DNA of 19,064 bases from an uncultured Caulobacteraceae bacterium (GTDB lineage Bacteria > Pseudomonadota > Alphaproteobacteria > Caulobacterales > Caulobacteraceae), in NCBI GenBank assembly GCA_937910255.1, contig CALEOQ010000464.1, forward strand, positions 1 through 19,064, given 5' to 3'. A program made the translations under genes and the position numbers. The first letter of the stretch is position 1. Every line of letters begins with the position of its first letter. Shown here in pieces: positions 6,275 to 13,448 of the stretch. Under the pieces are notes generated by a model, which had not been told where the DNA came from, searched no databases, and was given only the letters and a program-made list of their open reading frames with translations.

Positions 6275-7792
6275 CTATCGGACGGCGCCCCAGTTCAGAT
6301 AGATGGGGTTGCCCAGGGCCAGGAGCGCGCCGCCCTCGTCCCGCAGATTGATCCGCAGCCAGCGCCGCTGGCCGTCGCTGCGGCGGGTGAAGGTCTGGGC
6401 GATCTGTTCACCGGCCTGCGCAGGCAGCAGCTCGCGGGCGCCGCCAGGCTCGACCACTTCGATCCGCGCGCCAGGCGCCCCGTCGATGGTGACCCGGAAC
6501 GTGACGAGCGCGCCGGCGGGGACGTCCAGGGCGTCGCCCATCCGCGCCGTGCGCCCGGCGGCCGTGGCTTCCACCTCAAGCCGTTTCAGGCCGGGATGGC
6601 TCAGGTCGACGAAGACGCGCCCGACCCGGAGCCCCGCCATGAGGTCGGACGGCGAGAGGCTGGCGGCATGAATGACCGTGGCCGGCCGCCCCAGGGCGCC
6701 GGCCTCCCCTGCCGGCCGGTCAGGATCATGGCTGTCGCTGCCGCCGATGGCGGTCAGGCGGTGACCCTGGTCCAGCAGGCCCTCCCAGAAGCCGACGCCG
6801 CTGAGCGGGCTCTCCGCGCGGCCTCCGAGGGCGGCCATGGCGCCGCCATTGAGCACCTCGATGGCGTGGACCTTCGACCAGTCGGTCTGCGCCTGCCAGC
6901 CACAGCCCATGCAGGCCTCCCCCGACGGCATGCGCGGATGGTTGACCGACACGGTCGCGCCCAGGCTCACGGCCTCATCCAGCACCCGATCCAGATCGGC
7001 GGCCCCCGGCGCGCCCAGCCGAAACTCCAGGGGCGCGGCCAGGCCAAACAGATTAGCGTGGCCCTGGAAGGTGGTCAGCTCGCGGCCGGGGATCAGCAGG
7101 ATGTCGTCGAAATAGGGCTGCAGCTCCCGCAGCGCCTGGGTGTGGGAGGCGGCGTTGTGTTCGGTGAGCGCGATGAAGTCGAGGTCCCGCTCGGCGGCGG
7201 TTTCGACGACGCGAAAGACGGGGCAGGGAATGCGCGCGCCGCCCCGGCTGCGGCAGGTCCCGTCGCTGTGTCCGGAGTGGGCGTGGAGATCGCCGCGCCA
7301 CCAGGCCGGACCTTGCCGCAGGGGCGCATCTGTCAGGCCTGCGAAAGGCGCGCCCTGAGGATCGAGCCAGATCTCGGCGACATAGGCCGTAGTCACGCTT
7401 GGTCGGAGATTGGGAACCCCCAGGACGAGGTTCCAGGTCCCGGCCGGGAGCGGGCCGGGGAGGTAGGCGGGCGTGGCGTCGGTCTCGGCCATGGTGAAGC
7501 GGTCCCGCGCCCCGCCGCTCCAGCCGCGGAAGCGGTCCGGATCGCGCAGGCCCAGGTCGATTGTCGTGCGGTCGGCCGCCCCATCATGCCGAAACACGAC
7601 GGTCAGCCGCCCGGTCCCCGGCGGTACGGCGAAGGGCAGCTCGACATAGGTCTCGTGGTGCTGGCGGGTGAGCGAGCCTTCAAGGCGGATGTCGGCCGCG
7701 CGTTCGGCGGCGGCGGACATGGGCGCGACGGCCCAGGCTATCACCAAGGCCACCAGCCACGCCCTCGCGCCTGCGATCAGAAACCGGACCAT
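6275..7792 (-). CDS. Exported PHP-domain metallohydrolase (CehA/McbA family)
   Basis: This is a metal-dependent hydrolase of the polymerase-and-histidinol-phosphatase fold; substrates in the CehA/McbA family include carbamate esters and phosphoesters, so the substrate here is unknown. The 505 residues begin with a signal peptide (about 1-28). An N-terminal beta domain of about 130 residues follows. The PHP domain then shows GDLHAHSGHSDG (167-178), ALTEHN (208-213), PGRELTT (235-241) with GHAN (244-247), NHPRMPS (284-290) and GGSDSHD (350-356); these hold the expected metal ligands. A C-terminal beta domain completes it. Cys180, Cys190, Cys294 and Cys297 are set inside the PHP region. The ATG at 7792 has a GGGAGG ribosome binding site; the frame stays open upstream to 7969 without a better start. 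The eipA start lies 113 bp downstream. Confidence 0.88.
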   Translation of the reverse strand: MVRFLIAGARAWLVALVIAWAVAPMSAAAERAADIRLEGSLTRQHHETYVELPFAVPPGTGRLTVVFRHDGAADRTTIDLGLRDPDRFRGWSGGARDRFTMAETDATPAYLPGPLPAGTWNLVLGVPNLRPSVTTAYVAEIWLDPQGAPFAGLTDAPLRQGPAWWRGDLHAHSGHSDGTCRSRGGARIPCPVFRVVETAAERDLDFIALTEHNAASHTQALRELQPYFDDILLIPGRELTTFQGHANLFGLAAPLEFRLGAPGAADLDRVLDEAVSLGATVSVNHPRMPSGEACMGCGWQAQTDWSKVHAIEVLNGGAMAALGGRAESPLSGVGFWEGLLDQGHRLTAIGGSDSHDPDRPAGEAGALGRPATVIHAASLSPSDLMAGLRVGRVFVDLSHPGLKRLEVEATAAGRTARMGDALDVPAGALVTFRVTIDGAPGARIEVVEPGGARELLPAQAGEQIAQTFTRRSDGQRRWLRINLRDEGGALLALGNPIYLNWGAVR

Positions 7793-7877
7793 GTCAGCCT
7801 CCCTGGGGTCTGCGCGGGGCGCTAACGGCCCCTTCACCCCGTCCTGCGAGACTACGCATCTTTTGAGGAGTGCGCCT

Positions 7878-9128
7878 GTGTCGGCCATGGCTTGTCTGCG
7901 CGTTGTGGTTCGTTCCGAGCAGACCAACCTGTCCGAAGCCATGTTCAGCACGCTTGTGGCCAAGTTCACCAGCGCCTTCCTGGAGGTGCGATGGTCTTGG
8001 CCGCGGAAGTTCTCGGCGCTGAATCCCTACGCCTTCCTGCTCAACGACCCCACGGCGTCTGAACTGGACACCGCCGAGCTCGGTCGGCTGTCGGCGGAAC
8101 TCCATGCGCATCTGTTTGGGGTGACCGAGGATGAGAGCGCCAAGGTCACCGTCCTGCTGTTCGAAGGCGAGGACGCCGCCATGGCGAAATTCGCCGAACT
8201 CAGCGACGCCAAGCTTGAACGGGCCATGGTCGATCCAGCGGCGGCGCCGAAGGGCGGCCGGCTGAGCCGCATCGCCCCCGACGGAACCCGCCTACAGGTG
8301 CCGCCGCCCGAAGGCGCAAGGGCGGCCGAGGCCGAGGACGAAACCCGACGCCCCAGGCCGCCGGCCCCGCTCCGCGAGCGCGAGCCGAATGTGGAAGGCC
8401 TGCAGGGCATCTATTATCCCGCCCGCCAGATCTTCGTCGGTGACGTGATCAGCAGCACGCCCGGCGACTCTCGCACCCGCTACAGCCTGGTGGACGGCGA
8501 AGAGCACCTTCCCCCCGACGCCGCCGCCTTCGACGCCGATTGTGTCATCGCCGCCATGGCCTTCCTCGCCGAGGCCCAGGCCGACACCCCGCTTTACCTG
8601 CCGGTCTCGTTCTCGACCCTGCTGCGGCCGTCCAGGCGGGCGGCCTATGCGGATATGCTGTCGATCCTGCCGCATTCCGAGCGACGGCGGCTGTCGGCCG
8701 CCGTCTATGACGTGCCCCGCGCCCCCTCGTTCCAGGCGTTGAAGCAGTTGCATGAAGCCCTGGACGAGCATTTCAGCGCCATCGATCTGCGAACCCGCGA
8801 TCCCGCCTTCGAGATCGAGCAGCTCAACCCCGAGGCGGTGACCAGCGTCACCCTGGTCCTGCCCCAGGCCGAACCGGAGCGGCGACTCATCGTGCTGCGG
8901 CGCTTCATCAGCAAGATCGACGCCTATAAGCGCCGTCGGATCTGGCCGGCCGTGACCAATGTCCGGCGCCAGCGGGAGCTGGACCTCGCCCTGGAGGCGC
9001 ACCTGCCCTTCATCACGGGGCCGGCGGTGTGCCGCCTGCAACCCAGGCCCATGGGCGGCCGGTCCTGGCCGGTGGATCAGTTGCCCGTGCCGGCCCCGGC
9101 TGAAACCCTGGAGAGGGTCAGCGCCTGA
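7878..9128 (+). CDS. Unassigned protein, faintly EAL-domain-like
   Basis: I do not recognise this gene with certainty. The 416-residue product has no signal peptide or membrane helix, so it is probably cytoplasmic. It has an N-terminal part of about 125 residues, a Pro/Glu/Arg-rich linker (about 135-170), and a C-terminal domain starting IQGIYYPARQIFVG. The latter has a mixed alpha/beta look, with LYLPVSFSTLL, VTSVTLVLP and AHLPFITGPAVCRLQPRP placed like beta strands of an EAL barrel, but no EAL or DDFGxG motif. A catalytically dead EAL-like sensor is one idea; the confidence in that is low. GAGGAG (7865-7870) sits seven bases before a GTG at 7878, chosen over the ATG at 7887. It is divergent from the PHP gene (85-bp gap) and 93 bp before the stress protein gene. 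Confidence 0.8.
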   Translation: MSAMACLRVVVRSEQTNLSEAMFSTLVAKFTSAFLEVRWSWPRKFSALNPYAFLLNDPTASELDTAELGRLSAELHAHLFGVTEDESAKVTVLLFEGEDAAMAKFAELSDAKLERAMVDPAAAPKGGRLSRIAPDGTRLQVPPPEGARAAEAEDETRRPRPPAPLREREPNVEGLQGIYYPARQIFVGDVISSTPGDSRTRYSLVDGEEHLPPDAAAFDADCVIAAMAFLAEAQADTPLYLPVSFSTLLRPSRRAAYADMLSILPHSERRRLSAAVYDVPRAPSFQALKQLHEALDEHFSAIDLRTRDPAFEIEQLNPEAVTSVTLVLPQAEPERRLIVLRRFISKIDAYKRRRIWPAVTNVRRQRELDLALEAHLPFITGPAVCRLQPRPMGGRSWPVDQLPVPAPAETLERVSA

Positions 9129-9143
9129 GGGCGCGCACCTGGC

Positions 9144-9157
9144 CTGACTCAGATCAA
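9144..9157 (+). promoter_or_regulatory. FNR/FixK-like box upstream of the universal stress gene
   Basis: CTGACTCAGATCAA matches the TTGAT-N4-ATCAA pattern of FNR/FixK sites with a perfect right half and two changes in the left half. It lies 64 bases before the start codon of the universal stress protein gene. FixK-type regulators control low-oxygen genes, including universal stress proteins, in alphaproteobacteria. Only the sequence match and position are seen. Confidence 0.5.
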
Positions 9158-9221
9158 TGGCGAGGCGAGTCATCGCGCTCAAGATCCTGACGGCCGACAG
9201 GCCAGACGCCAGGAGATCGCC

Positions 9222-10067
9222 ATGCCCGCCCCATCCAAAACCACGCCGCCCGCGCTCGGGACCATCCTCGTTCATGTGGGCCCAGACGAGGACTCGGCCA
9301 GCCGGCTGGTTGCGAGTGTGGCCCTGGCCAGCGAGCTGGAGGCCCGCCTGATCGGCCTGGGCGCCGAGATGGTCGAGCCCCTGCTGGCCACCCCCTATAG
9401 CGGCGTGAACACCGCCGAATGGGTCACGGCCATGGCCCAGCAGGTGGAGACCGACCTGATCGCGGCCAGGGCGAGCTTCGATCATCTCGCCGCCCGCGTG
9501 GAGCGCGAGTGGCGCGAGGCCCGCGACATGCCCGCCCACGCCCTGGCGCTCGTCGCCCGGGCCTGCGACCTGATCGTCGCCTCGGCCCATCCGAGCCGAA
9601 ACTATTTCCACGCCGCCGATCCGGCCGAGGTGGTGATGCGCAGCGGCCGCCCGGTCCTGGTCATGCCCGATCAGGCCGCGCCCCTGAGCGGCAAGCACAT
9701 CGTCGTGGCCTGGAAGGACACCCGGGAGGCCCGGCGCGCTCTGGCCGACGCCCTGCCCTTCCTGCACCGGGCCGAGCAGGTGCTGGTCCTGGGCGTTTGC
9801 GACAAGGATCAACAGGGCGCCGCCCAGGCGCAGGTGGAGGACGTGGCCGCCTATCTCGTGGGTCGCGGCGTGGCGGCTAAGGGCCAGGTCAAGATCGCCT
9901 CAGACGCCGGCGTGGTCGGCGAACTGAACAACGCGGCCGACGCCCTGGGCGCCGATCTGATCGTGGCCGGCGCCTACGGCCAGAGCCGGCTGCGGGAGTG
10001 GGTGTTCGGCGGCGTGACCCGCACGCTGCTGGACGAGCCCAGCCGCTATCTCCTGCTCAGCCACTGA
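9222..10067 (+). CDS. Tandem-domain universal stress protein
   Basis: This is a cytoplasmic UspA-family protein of 281 residues, the usual size for a two-domain member. Domain 1 is about 12-150 (GTILVHVGPDEDS start, ACDLIVASAHPSR, RPVLVMP end). Domain 2 is about 157-281 (GKHIVVAWKDTREARRAL, GADLIVAGAYGQSRLREWVFGG, YLLLSH end). Domain 2 keeps the G-x-Y-G-x-S-R-x-x-E nucleotide-binding loop (250-259 region); domain 1 has lost it. This asymmetry is common in tandem Usp proteins. AGGAG precedes the ATG by eight bases. A FixK/FNR-like box at 9144 suggests induction when oxygen is limiting. It is convergent with the oxygenase gene after 18 bp. Confidence 0.93.
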   Translation: MPAPSKTTPPALGTILVHVGPDEDSASRLVASVALASELEARLIGLGAEMVEPLLATPYSGVNTAEWVTAMAQQVETDLIAARASFDHLAARVEREWREARDMPAHALALVARACDLIVASAHPSRNYFHAADPAEVVMRSGRPVLVMPDQAAPLSGKHIVVAWKDTREARRALADALPFLHRAEQVLVLGVCDKDQQGAAQAQVEDVAAYLVGRGVAAKGQVKIASDAGVVGELNNAADALGADLIVAGAYGQSRLREWVFGGVTRTLLDEPSRYLLLSH

Positions 10068-10085
10068 AGGCGGCCGAGCCGGGCC

Positions 10086-11018
10086 TCAGACCTGGTTGAC
10101 GATATTGCCCTTCACAGCCGCGCGGCCGTCCGGGGCGAGGTCGGTGCGGGTCTGCGGCAGGGACAGCGGACCCGCGAGGCTGGCGTTCACGGTGTCCAGA
10201 CCTGCGGGTCCATGGCCGCGGGCCAGGAGATAGCGCAGGGAGATCCGTTCGTGATCGGCGGCGTCGGGCTGGGTGCCGTGCAGGGTGCAGGCGTGCCAGA
10301 TGGCCGCAAAGCCCGCCGGCCCGGTGAGCAGACGCTGCTGGGTGGTCACCTGGCGCCCGCGGCCATCGCGATAGGTCCAGGCGTCCGGCCCCTCCCGCTG
10401 GAGGTCATGGGGGAACACCGTGCCGCCCAGGCGGTGGCTGCCGGTCAGCAGGAACAGGGGCGCGTCCTGCGGGCCCACGGGATGCAGATAGACGTAGAGG
10501 GTCAGGAAGTCGGCCGGGCGGTCGCGGTAATCGATCAGGTCCTGGTGGAAGTCGATGCCGTAGAAATAGGTCACGTCGCGATATTCCGGCCGCACATAGG
10601 CGCCGAGATTGTTCACGGGATTGCCCAGGATGCGCGCGCGCAGCCAGGGCGGCACCGAGGCCTGGGGCACGCCGCAGACCACCTTGCGGTTCAGCAGTTC
10701 ATACCCCTCGCCCAGCAGGGCCTGCAGGGCCGCGACGATGTGCGGCGCCTGGTCGACAAAGCCCAGCCGGTCTTCGAACCGCTCAAGGAGATTGCGGCCC
10801 GGGCGGGGATTGACGCCCACATATTGCGGATCGGCGTCGAACTCGGCTTCCGTCAGGAACAGCCGATGGTCGAAGGGGCGCGTCGCGCGGATGTCGGCCA
10901 GCAGGCCCGCCGCCGCGGCGGGGTCCACCAGATCCTCAAAGACGTGGGCGCCATCCCGGGTGAAATCGTCGATGGCGGGATGACTGAGACCTGGGGTTGA
11001 AGCGCGGACAGCGGTCAT
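10086..11018 (-). CDS. Phytanoyl-CoA dioxygenase family (PhyH) oxygenase
   Basis: This is an Fe(II)/2-oxoglutarate-dependent oxygenase of the PhyH family, which hydroxylates small molecules or acyl-CoAs; the substrate here is not known. The 310 residues form a double-stranded beta-helix core. The iron ligands are visible as His158 and Asp160 in FHQDLIDYRD and His247 in HACTLHGTQPD, with Arg258 or Arg262 in ERISLRYLL as 2-oxoglutarate anchor. GSHRLGG (193-199) is also typical. Length is normal. The ATG at 11018 follows GGGAGG by four bases. It stands alone: convergent with the stress gene and 67 bp downstream of the sulfatase stop in the same direction, so it may be co-transcribed with the sulfatase. 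Confidence 0.9.
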   Translation of the reverse strand: MTAVRASTPGLSHPAIDDFTRDGAHVFEDLVDPAAAAGLLADIRATRPFDHRLFLTEAEFDADPQYVGVNPRPGRNLLERFEDRLGFVDQAPHIVAALQALLGEGYELLNRKVVCGVPQASVPPWLRARILGNPVNNLGAYVRPEYRDVTYFYGIDFHQDLIDYRDRPADFLTLYVYLHPVGPQDAPLFLLTGSHRLGGTVFPHDLQREGPDAWTYRDGRGRQVTTQQRLLTGPAGFAAIWHACTLHGTQPDAADHERISLRYLLARGHGPAGLDTVNASLAGPLSLPQTRTDLAPDGRAAVKGNIVNQV

Positions 11019-11085
11019 GGGGCCTCCCAGAATGCCGGGAATCCTTGCCCGCGGGCCCTGAAGATAGCGTTAACCATAGGCCGGT

Positions 11086-13287
11086 TCAGGCGGGCCTGAG
11101 GCGACGCCAACCCAAGGCCAGGATGACGATCAACAGGGCCTCCAACACCATGGGCGGGAGCGACATCAGGTCAAAGCCGCCGGCCAGCAGACTGACGATC
11201 CGCCCCGCCAGGGCCAGGCTCAGCAGCACCAGGGCTGGAACCAGCCAACGCCGCTCGGCGCGCACCGCGGCCGCCAGGACGAACAGCCCGCCGCCGGCGA
11301 AGAAGGCGCCCATGTCGGCCCGCAGGGTGGCCAAGCCCAGCGGACTCTGAGCGGCGAGGCCCAGGGTGGCGGCCATGGCCTCGGGACGCGTCCAGATGCG
11401 CAGGGCGATGGCCACAAACAACAGCCCCACCGCGCCCAGTAGGCCCCGCATGGCCAGCCGGCTCAGGCGGGCCGCCCGCTCAGGCTGGCGGCGGGCATAG
11501 TGACGGGCGCCGACGACAGCGGCGGCGATGAGCAGGATGATCAGGCCCAGGCCCACCAGGAGCGGCGTGCGGAAGTCCGCAAGAATGTGAAGCCCCAGGT
11601 TCGCGGCGACCTGCCGGTCGGCGGAAAAGCCCTCTGGGACCTCGGCCGCGCCGACGGCCTCGGCGTAGGCCTCATAGTCGGCCAGCATCTCGGCGACCCG
11701 GGCGGGCTGTTCGGCGGCCAGGTCGCGGGTTTCCCCGGGATCGCGGACGATGTCGTAGAGCCGCCAGGTGGGATCGCCCCAGGGGCCGGCGTTGCGAGTC
11801 AGCTTGTAGTCGCCCTTGAACAGCGCCGCCTCCCCCGCCGCCTCGATCCCGATGGGATCCTGGGGTCCATAGATGGCGCTGGCCTGTCCCTGGAGAACCG
11901 GGCGCAGGCTGCGGCCGTGCATGGGCGGCCCGGTGTCGGCGACTCCGGCCAGATCCAGCAGGGTGGGGGCGATGTCGGAGATCAGGGTGAAGGCCCGCTC
12001 GGTGCGGCCCTGCGGAAGGCTGGGGCCGGCCAGGACCAGGGGCACGCGCAGCCCCCCTTCGCTCGCATAGAACTTGTAGAGGGCGCCCGGCGCCGCGGCC
12101 GCGCTGGCCCAGCCGGGGCCGATGGCGCCAAAGGTTCCCGGCCCGCCCAGGGTCTCAACCGACTGGCTGTAGCCCTGACGCCGCATCCAGGCGCGAAACA
12201 GCGAGTTGGCGGTGGGATCGCCCGCCTCGGGACCATTGTCCGACAGCACCACGAACAGGGTGTTCTCGTACTGGCCGCGGGCCTTCAGATGCGCCACCAG
12301 TCGGCCCAGGTGGTGATCCATGGCCTCCAGCATGCCGGCGTTCACCGCCATGTTGCGGGCGGCCAGGGCCTGCTCGTCAGGCGTCAGGGCGTTCCAGTCG
12401 GCGACGCTGGCGGGCGGCGGTCCCATGGGCGCGTCCGGGGCGACCAGGCCTGAGCGGATGGCCCCGTCCCGGCGCCGGGCCCGCTGCGCGGCCCAACCGT
12501 CCAGATAGGTCGCCTCGTACTTGCGGACGAAGGCCTCGGGCGCCTGAACCGGTATGTGGATGGCCAGAAACGGCAGATAGGCGAAGAAGGGGCGAGCGGC
12601 CTCAGCCCCCTGGGCGCTGTCGATATAGGCGATCATCTGATCGACCAGGAAGGCGGAGGAATAGAAGTCCTTGGGCAGGGTCGCCGGCTGGCCGTCCTCG
12701 AACCAGGGCGCCTGCTCATAGAGGGGGAGATAGGACCGCTGGTCCCAGTTGTCGGCTCCCGTGGCGTCCATGGCGAAGGATCGGTCGAATCCGTGGGCGT
12801 CGGGCAGGTCGCCCGGGCCATGGCCCAGATGCCACTTGCCAGCCATGTAAGTCCGATAGCCGCTGCGCTTCAGCCGGGTGGCGATGGTCTCCACGCCCGG
12901 CGCCAGGCGCCCCTGATAGGCGGGCAGGTCCCGATGCGCGCTGGGCGTCGATTCCGGCAGGTTGGCGACGCCGGCGGTGTGGCTGTCGACGCCGGTCATC
13001 AGCATGGCCCGCGAGGGCGCGCACATGGGCGTGGCGTGGAAGTTGGAAAAGCGCACGCCGCGGGCGGCCAGGGCGTCGATGGTCGGGGTGGCGATCTCGC
13101 TCCCATAGGCGCCGAAGTCGGTATAGCCGGCGTCGTCCACCAGGATCAGCACGATATTGGGCCGCCCGGCCTCAGGCTGCGCCGGCGCCGGGCCGGCGGC
13201 CAGGGCGGCGCAGACAAGGCCGAGCGCCCCGTATCGGAGCCATGGACAGGCCTGGGTCATCCGCCCCAGGATCGCGCCGATCGACAT
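11086..13287 (-). CDS. Type I arylsulfatase with C-terminal membrane domain
   Basis: This is an AtsA-like formylglycine sulfatase that hydrolyses sulfate esters, exported and probably membrane-held. The 733-residue product has a signal peptide ending near GPAPAQ, then a sulfatase domain (about 42-555). It shows VDDAGY (metal Asp51/52), MCAPSRAMLMTG with Cys89 as formylglycine residue, GKWHLGHG (Lys151, His153), SDNGPE (Asp350, Asn351) and YKLTR (Lys495). About 190 residues follow that AtsA-type enzymes (roughly 540 aa) lack, with five predicted helices (about 573-593, 613-630, 659-675, 681-700, 712-727). The last four resemble a DUF4345-type membrane domain with LRADMGAFFAGGG. The start is uncertain: ATGs at 13299, 13287 and 13260 all fit; 13287 has a GGGG five bases upstream. 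It diverges from the other sulfatase gene. Confidence 0.92.
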   Translation of the reverse strand: MSIGAILGRMTQACPWLRYGALGLVCAALAAGPAPAQPEAGRPNIVLILVDDAGYTDFGAYGSEIATPTIDALAARGVRFSNFHATPMCAPSRAMLMTGVDSHTAGVANLPESTPSAHRDLPAYQGRLAPGVETIATRLKRSGYRTYMAGKWHLGHGPGDLPDAHGFDRSFAMDATGADNWDQRSYLPLYEQAPWFEDGQPATLPKDFYSSAFLVDQMIAYIDSAQGAEAARPFFAYLPFLAIHIPVQAPEAFVRKYEATYLDGWAAQRARRRDGAIRSGLVAPDAPMGPPPASVADWNALTPDEQALAARNMAVNAGMLEAMDHHLGRLVAHLKARGQYENTLFVVLSDNGPEAGDPTANSLFRAWMRRQGYSQSVETLGGPGTFGAIGPGWASAAAAPGALYKFYASEGGLRVPLVLAGPSLPQGRTERAFTLISDIAPTLLDLAGVADTGPPMHGRSLRPVLQGQASAIYGPQDPIGIEAAGEAALFKGDYKLTRNAGPWGDPTWRLYDIVRDPGETRDLAAEQPARVAEMLADYEAYAEAVGAAEVPEGFSADRQVAANLGLHILADFRTPLLVGLGLIILLIAAAVVGARHYARRQPERAARLSRLAMRGLLGAVGLLFVAIALRIWTRPEAMAATLGLAAQSPLGLATLRADMGAFFAGGGLFVLAAAVRAERRWLVPALVLLSLALAGRIVSLLAGGFDLMSLPPMVLEALLIVILALGWRRLRPA

Positions 13288-13305
13288 CTGAGCCCCCATG
13301 TTATT

Positions 13306-13329
13306 GCATCTGCTATGCCATATTATGCC
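13306..13329 (-). promoter_or_regulatory. Candidate promoter of the leftward sulfatase
   Basis: Minus-strand TAATAT (13325-13320) is a good -10 in an AT-rich pocket, but no -35 match is found 16-18 bases upstream. Around it are the direct repeats TATGCC at 13314 and 13324, exactly 10 bp apart, and an inverted repeat GCAT-N5-ATGC (13306-13318). These would suit an activator or repressor site. A further TATGCC lies at 13430. Confidence 0.35.
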
Positions 13330-13402
13330 GAGGTCGCGGCGTTCGTCCATGGCGCCATTGCTCAAAGCCCTGGCCTGGGGAAAGAGCTTGAGCGGCGCGC
13401 AC

Positions 13403-13428
13403 ATTGGCGTGTAGCGTGCCAATATAAC
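13403..13428 (+). promoter_or_regulatory. Inverted-repeat operator over the rightward sulfatase promoter
   Basis: ATTGGC (13403-13408) and GCCAAT (13418-13423) form a perfect inverted repeat with a 9-bp spacer; the half-site centres are 15 bp apart. It overlaps the -10 candidate TATAAC (13423-13428, five of six to consensus) and occupies where a -35 would be. No clear -35 is visible, which points to a regulated promoter. The ribosome binding site follows at 13437-13443. Confidence 0.5.
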
Positions 13429-13448
13429 ATATGCCTGGGGAGGCGACG

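Noticed and set aside
6245..7825. 526-residue plus-strand ORF opposite the PHP gene
   Set aside because: Antisense shadow; the minus frame has a signal peptide and all PHP motifs.
8292..9812. 506-residue minus-strand ORF across the unassigned gene and the stress protein gene
   Set aside because: Spans two genes with good ribosome binding sites on the other strand; translation is repetitive without any motif.
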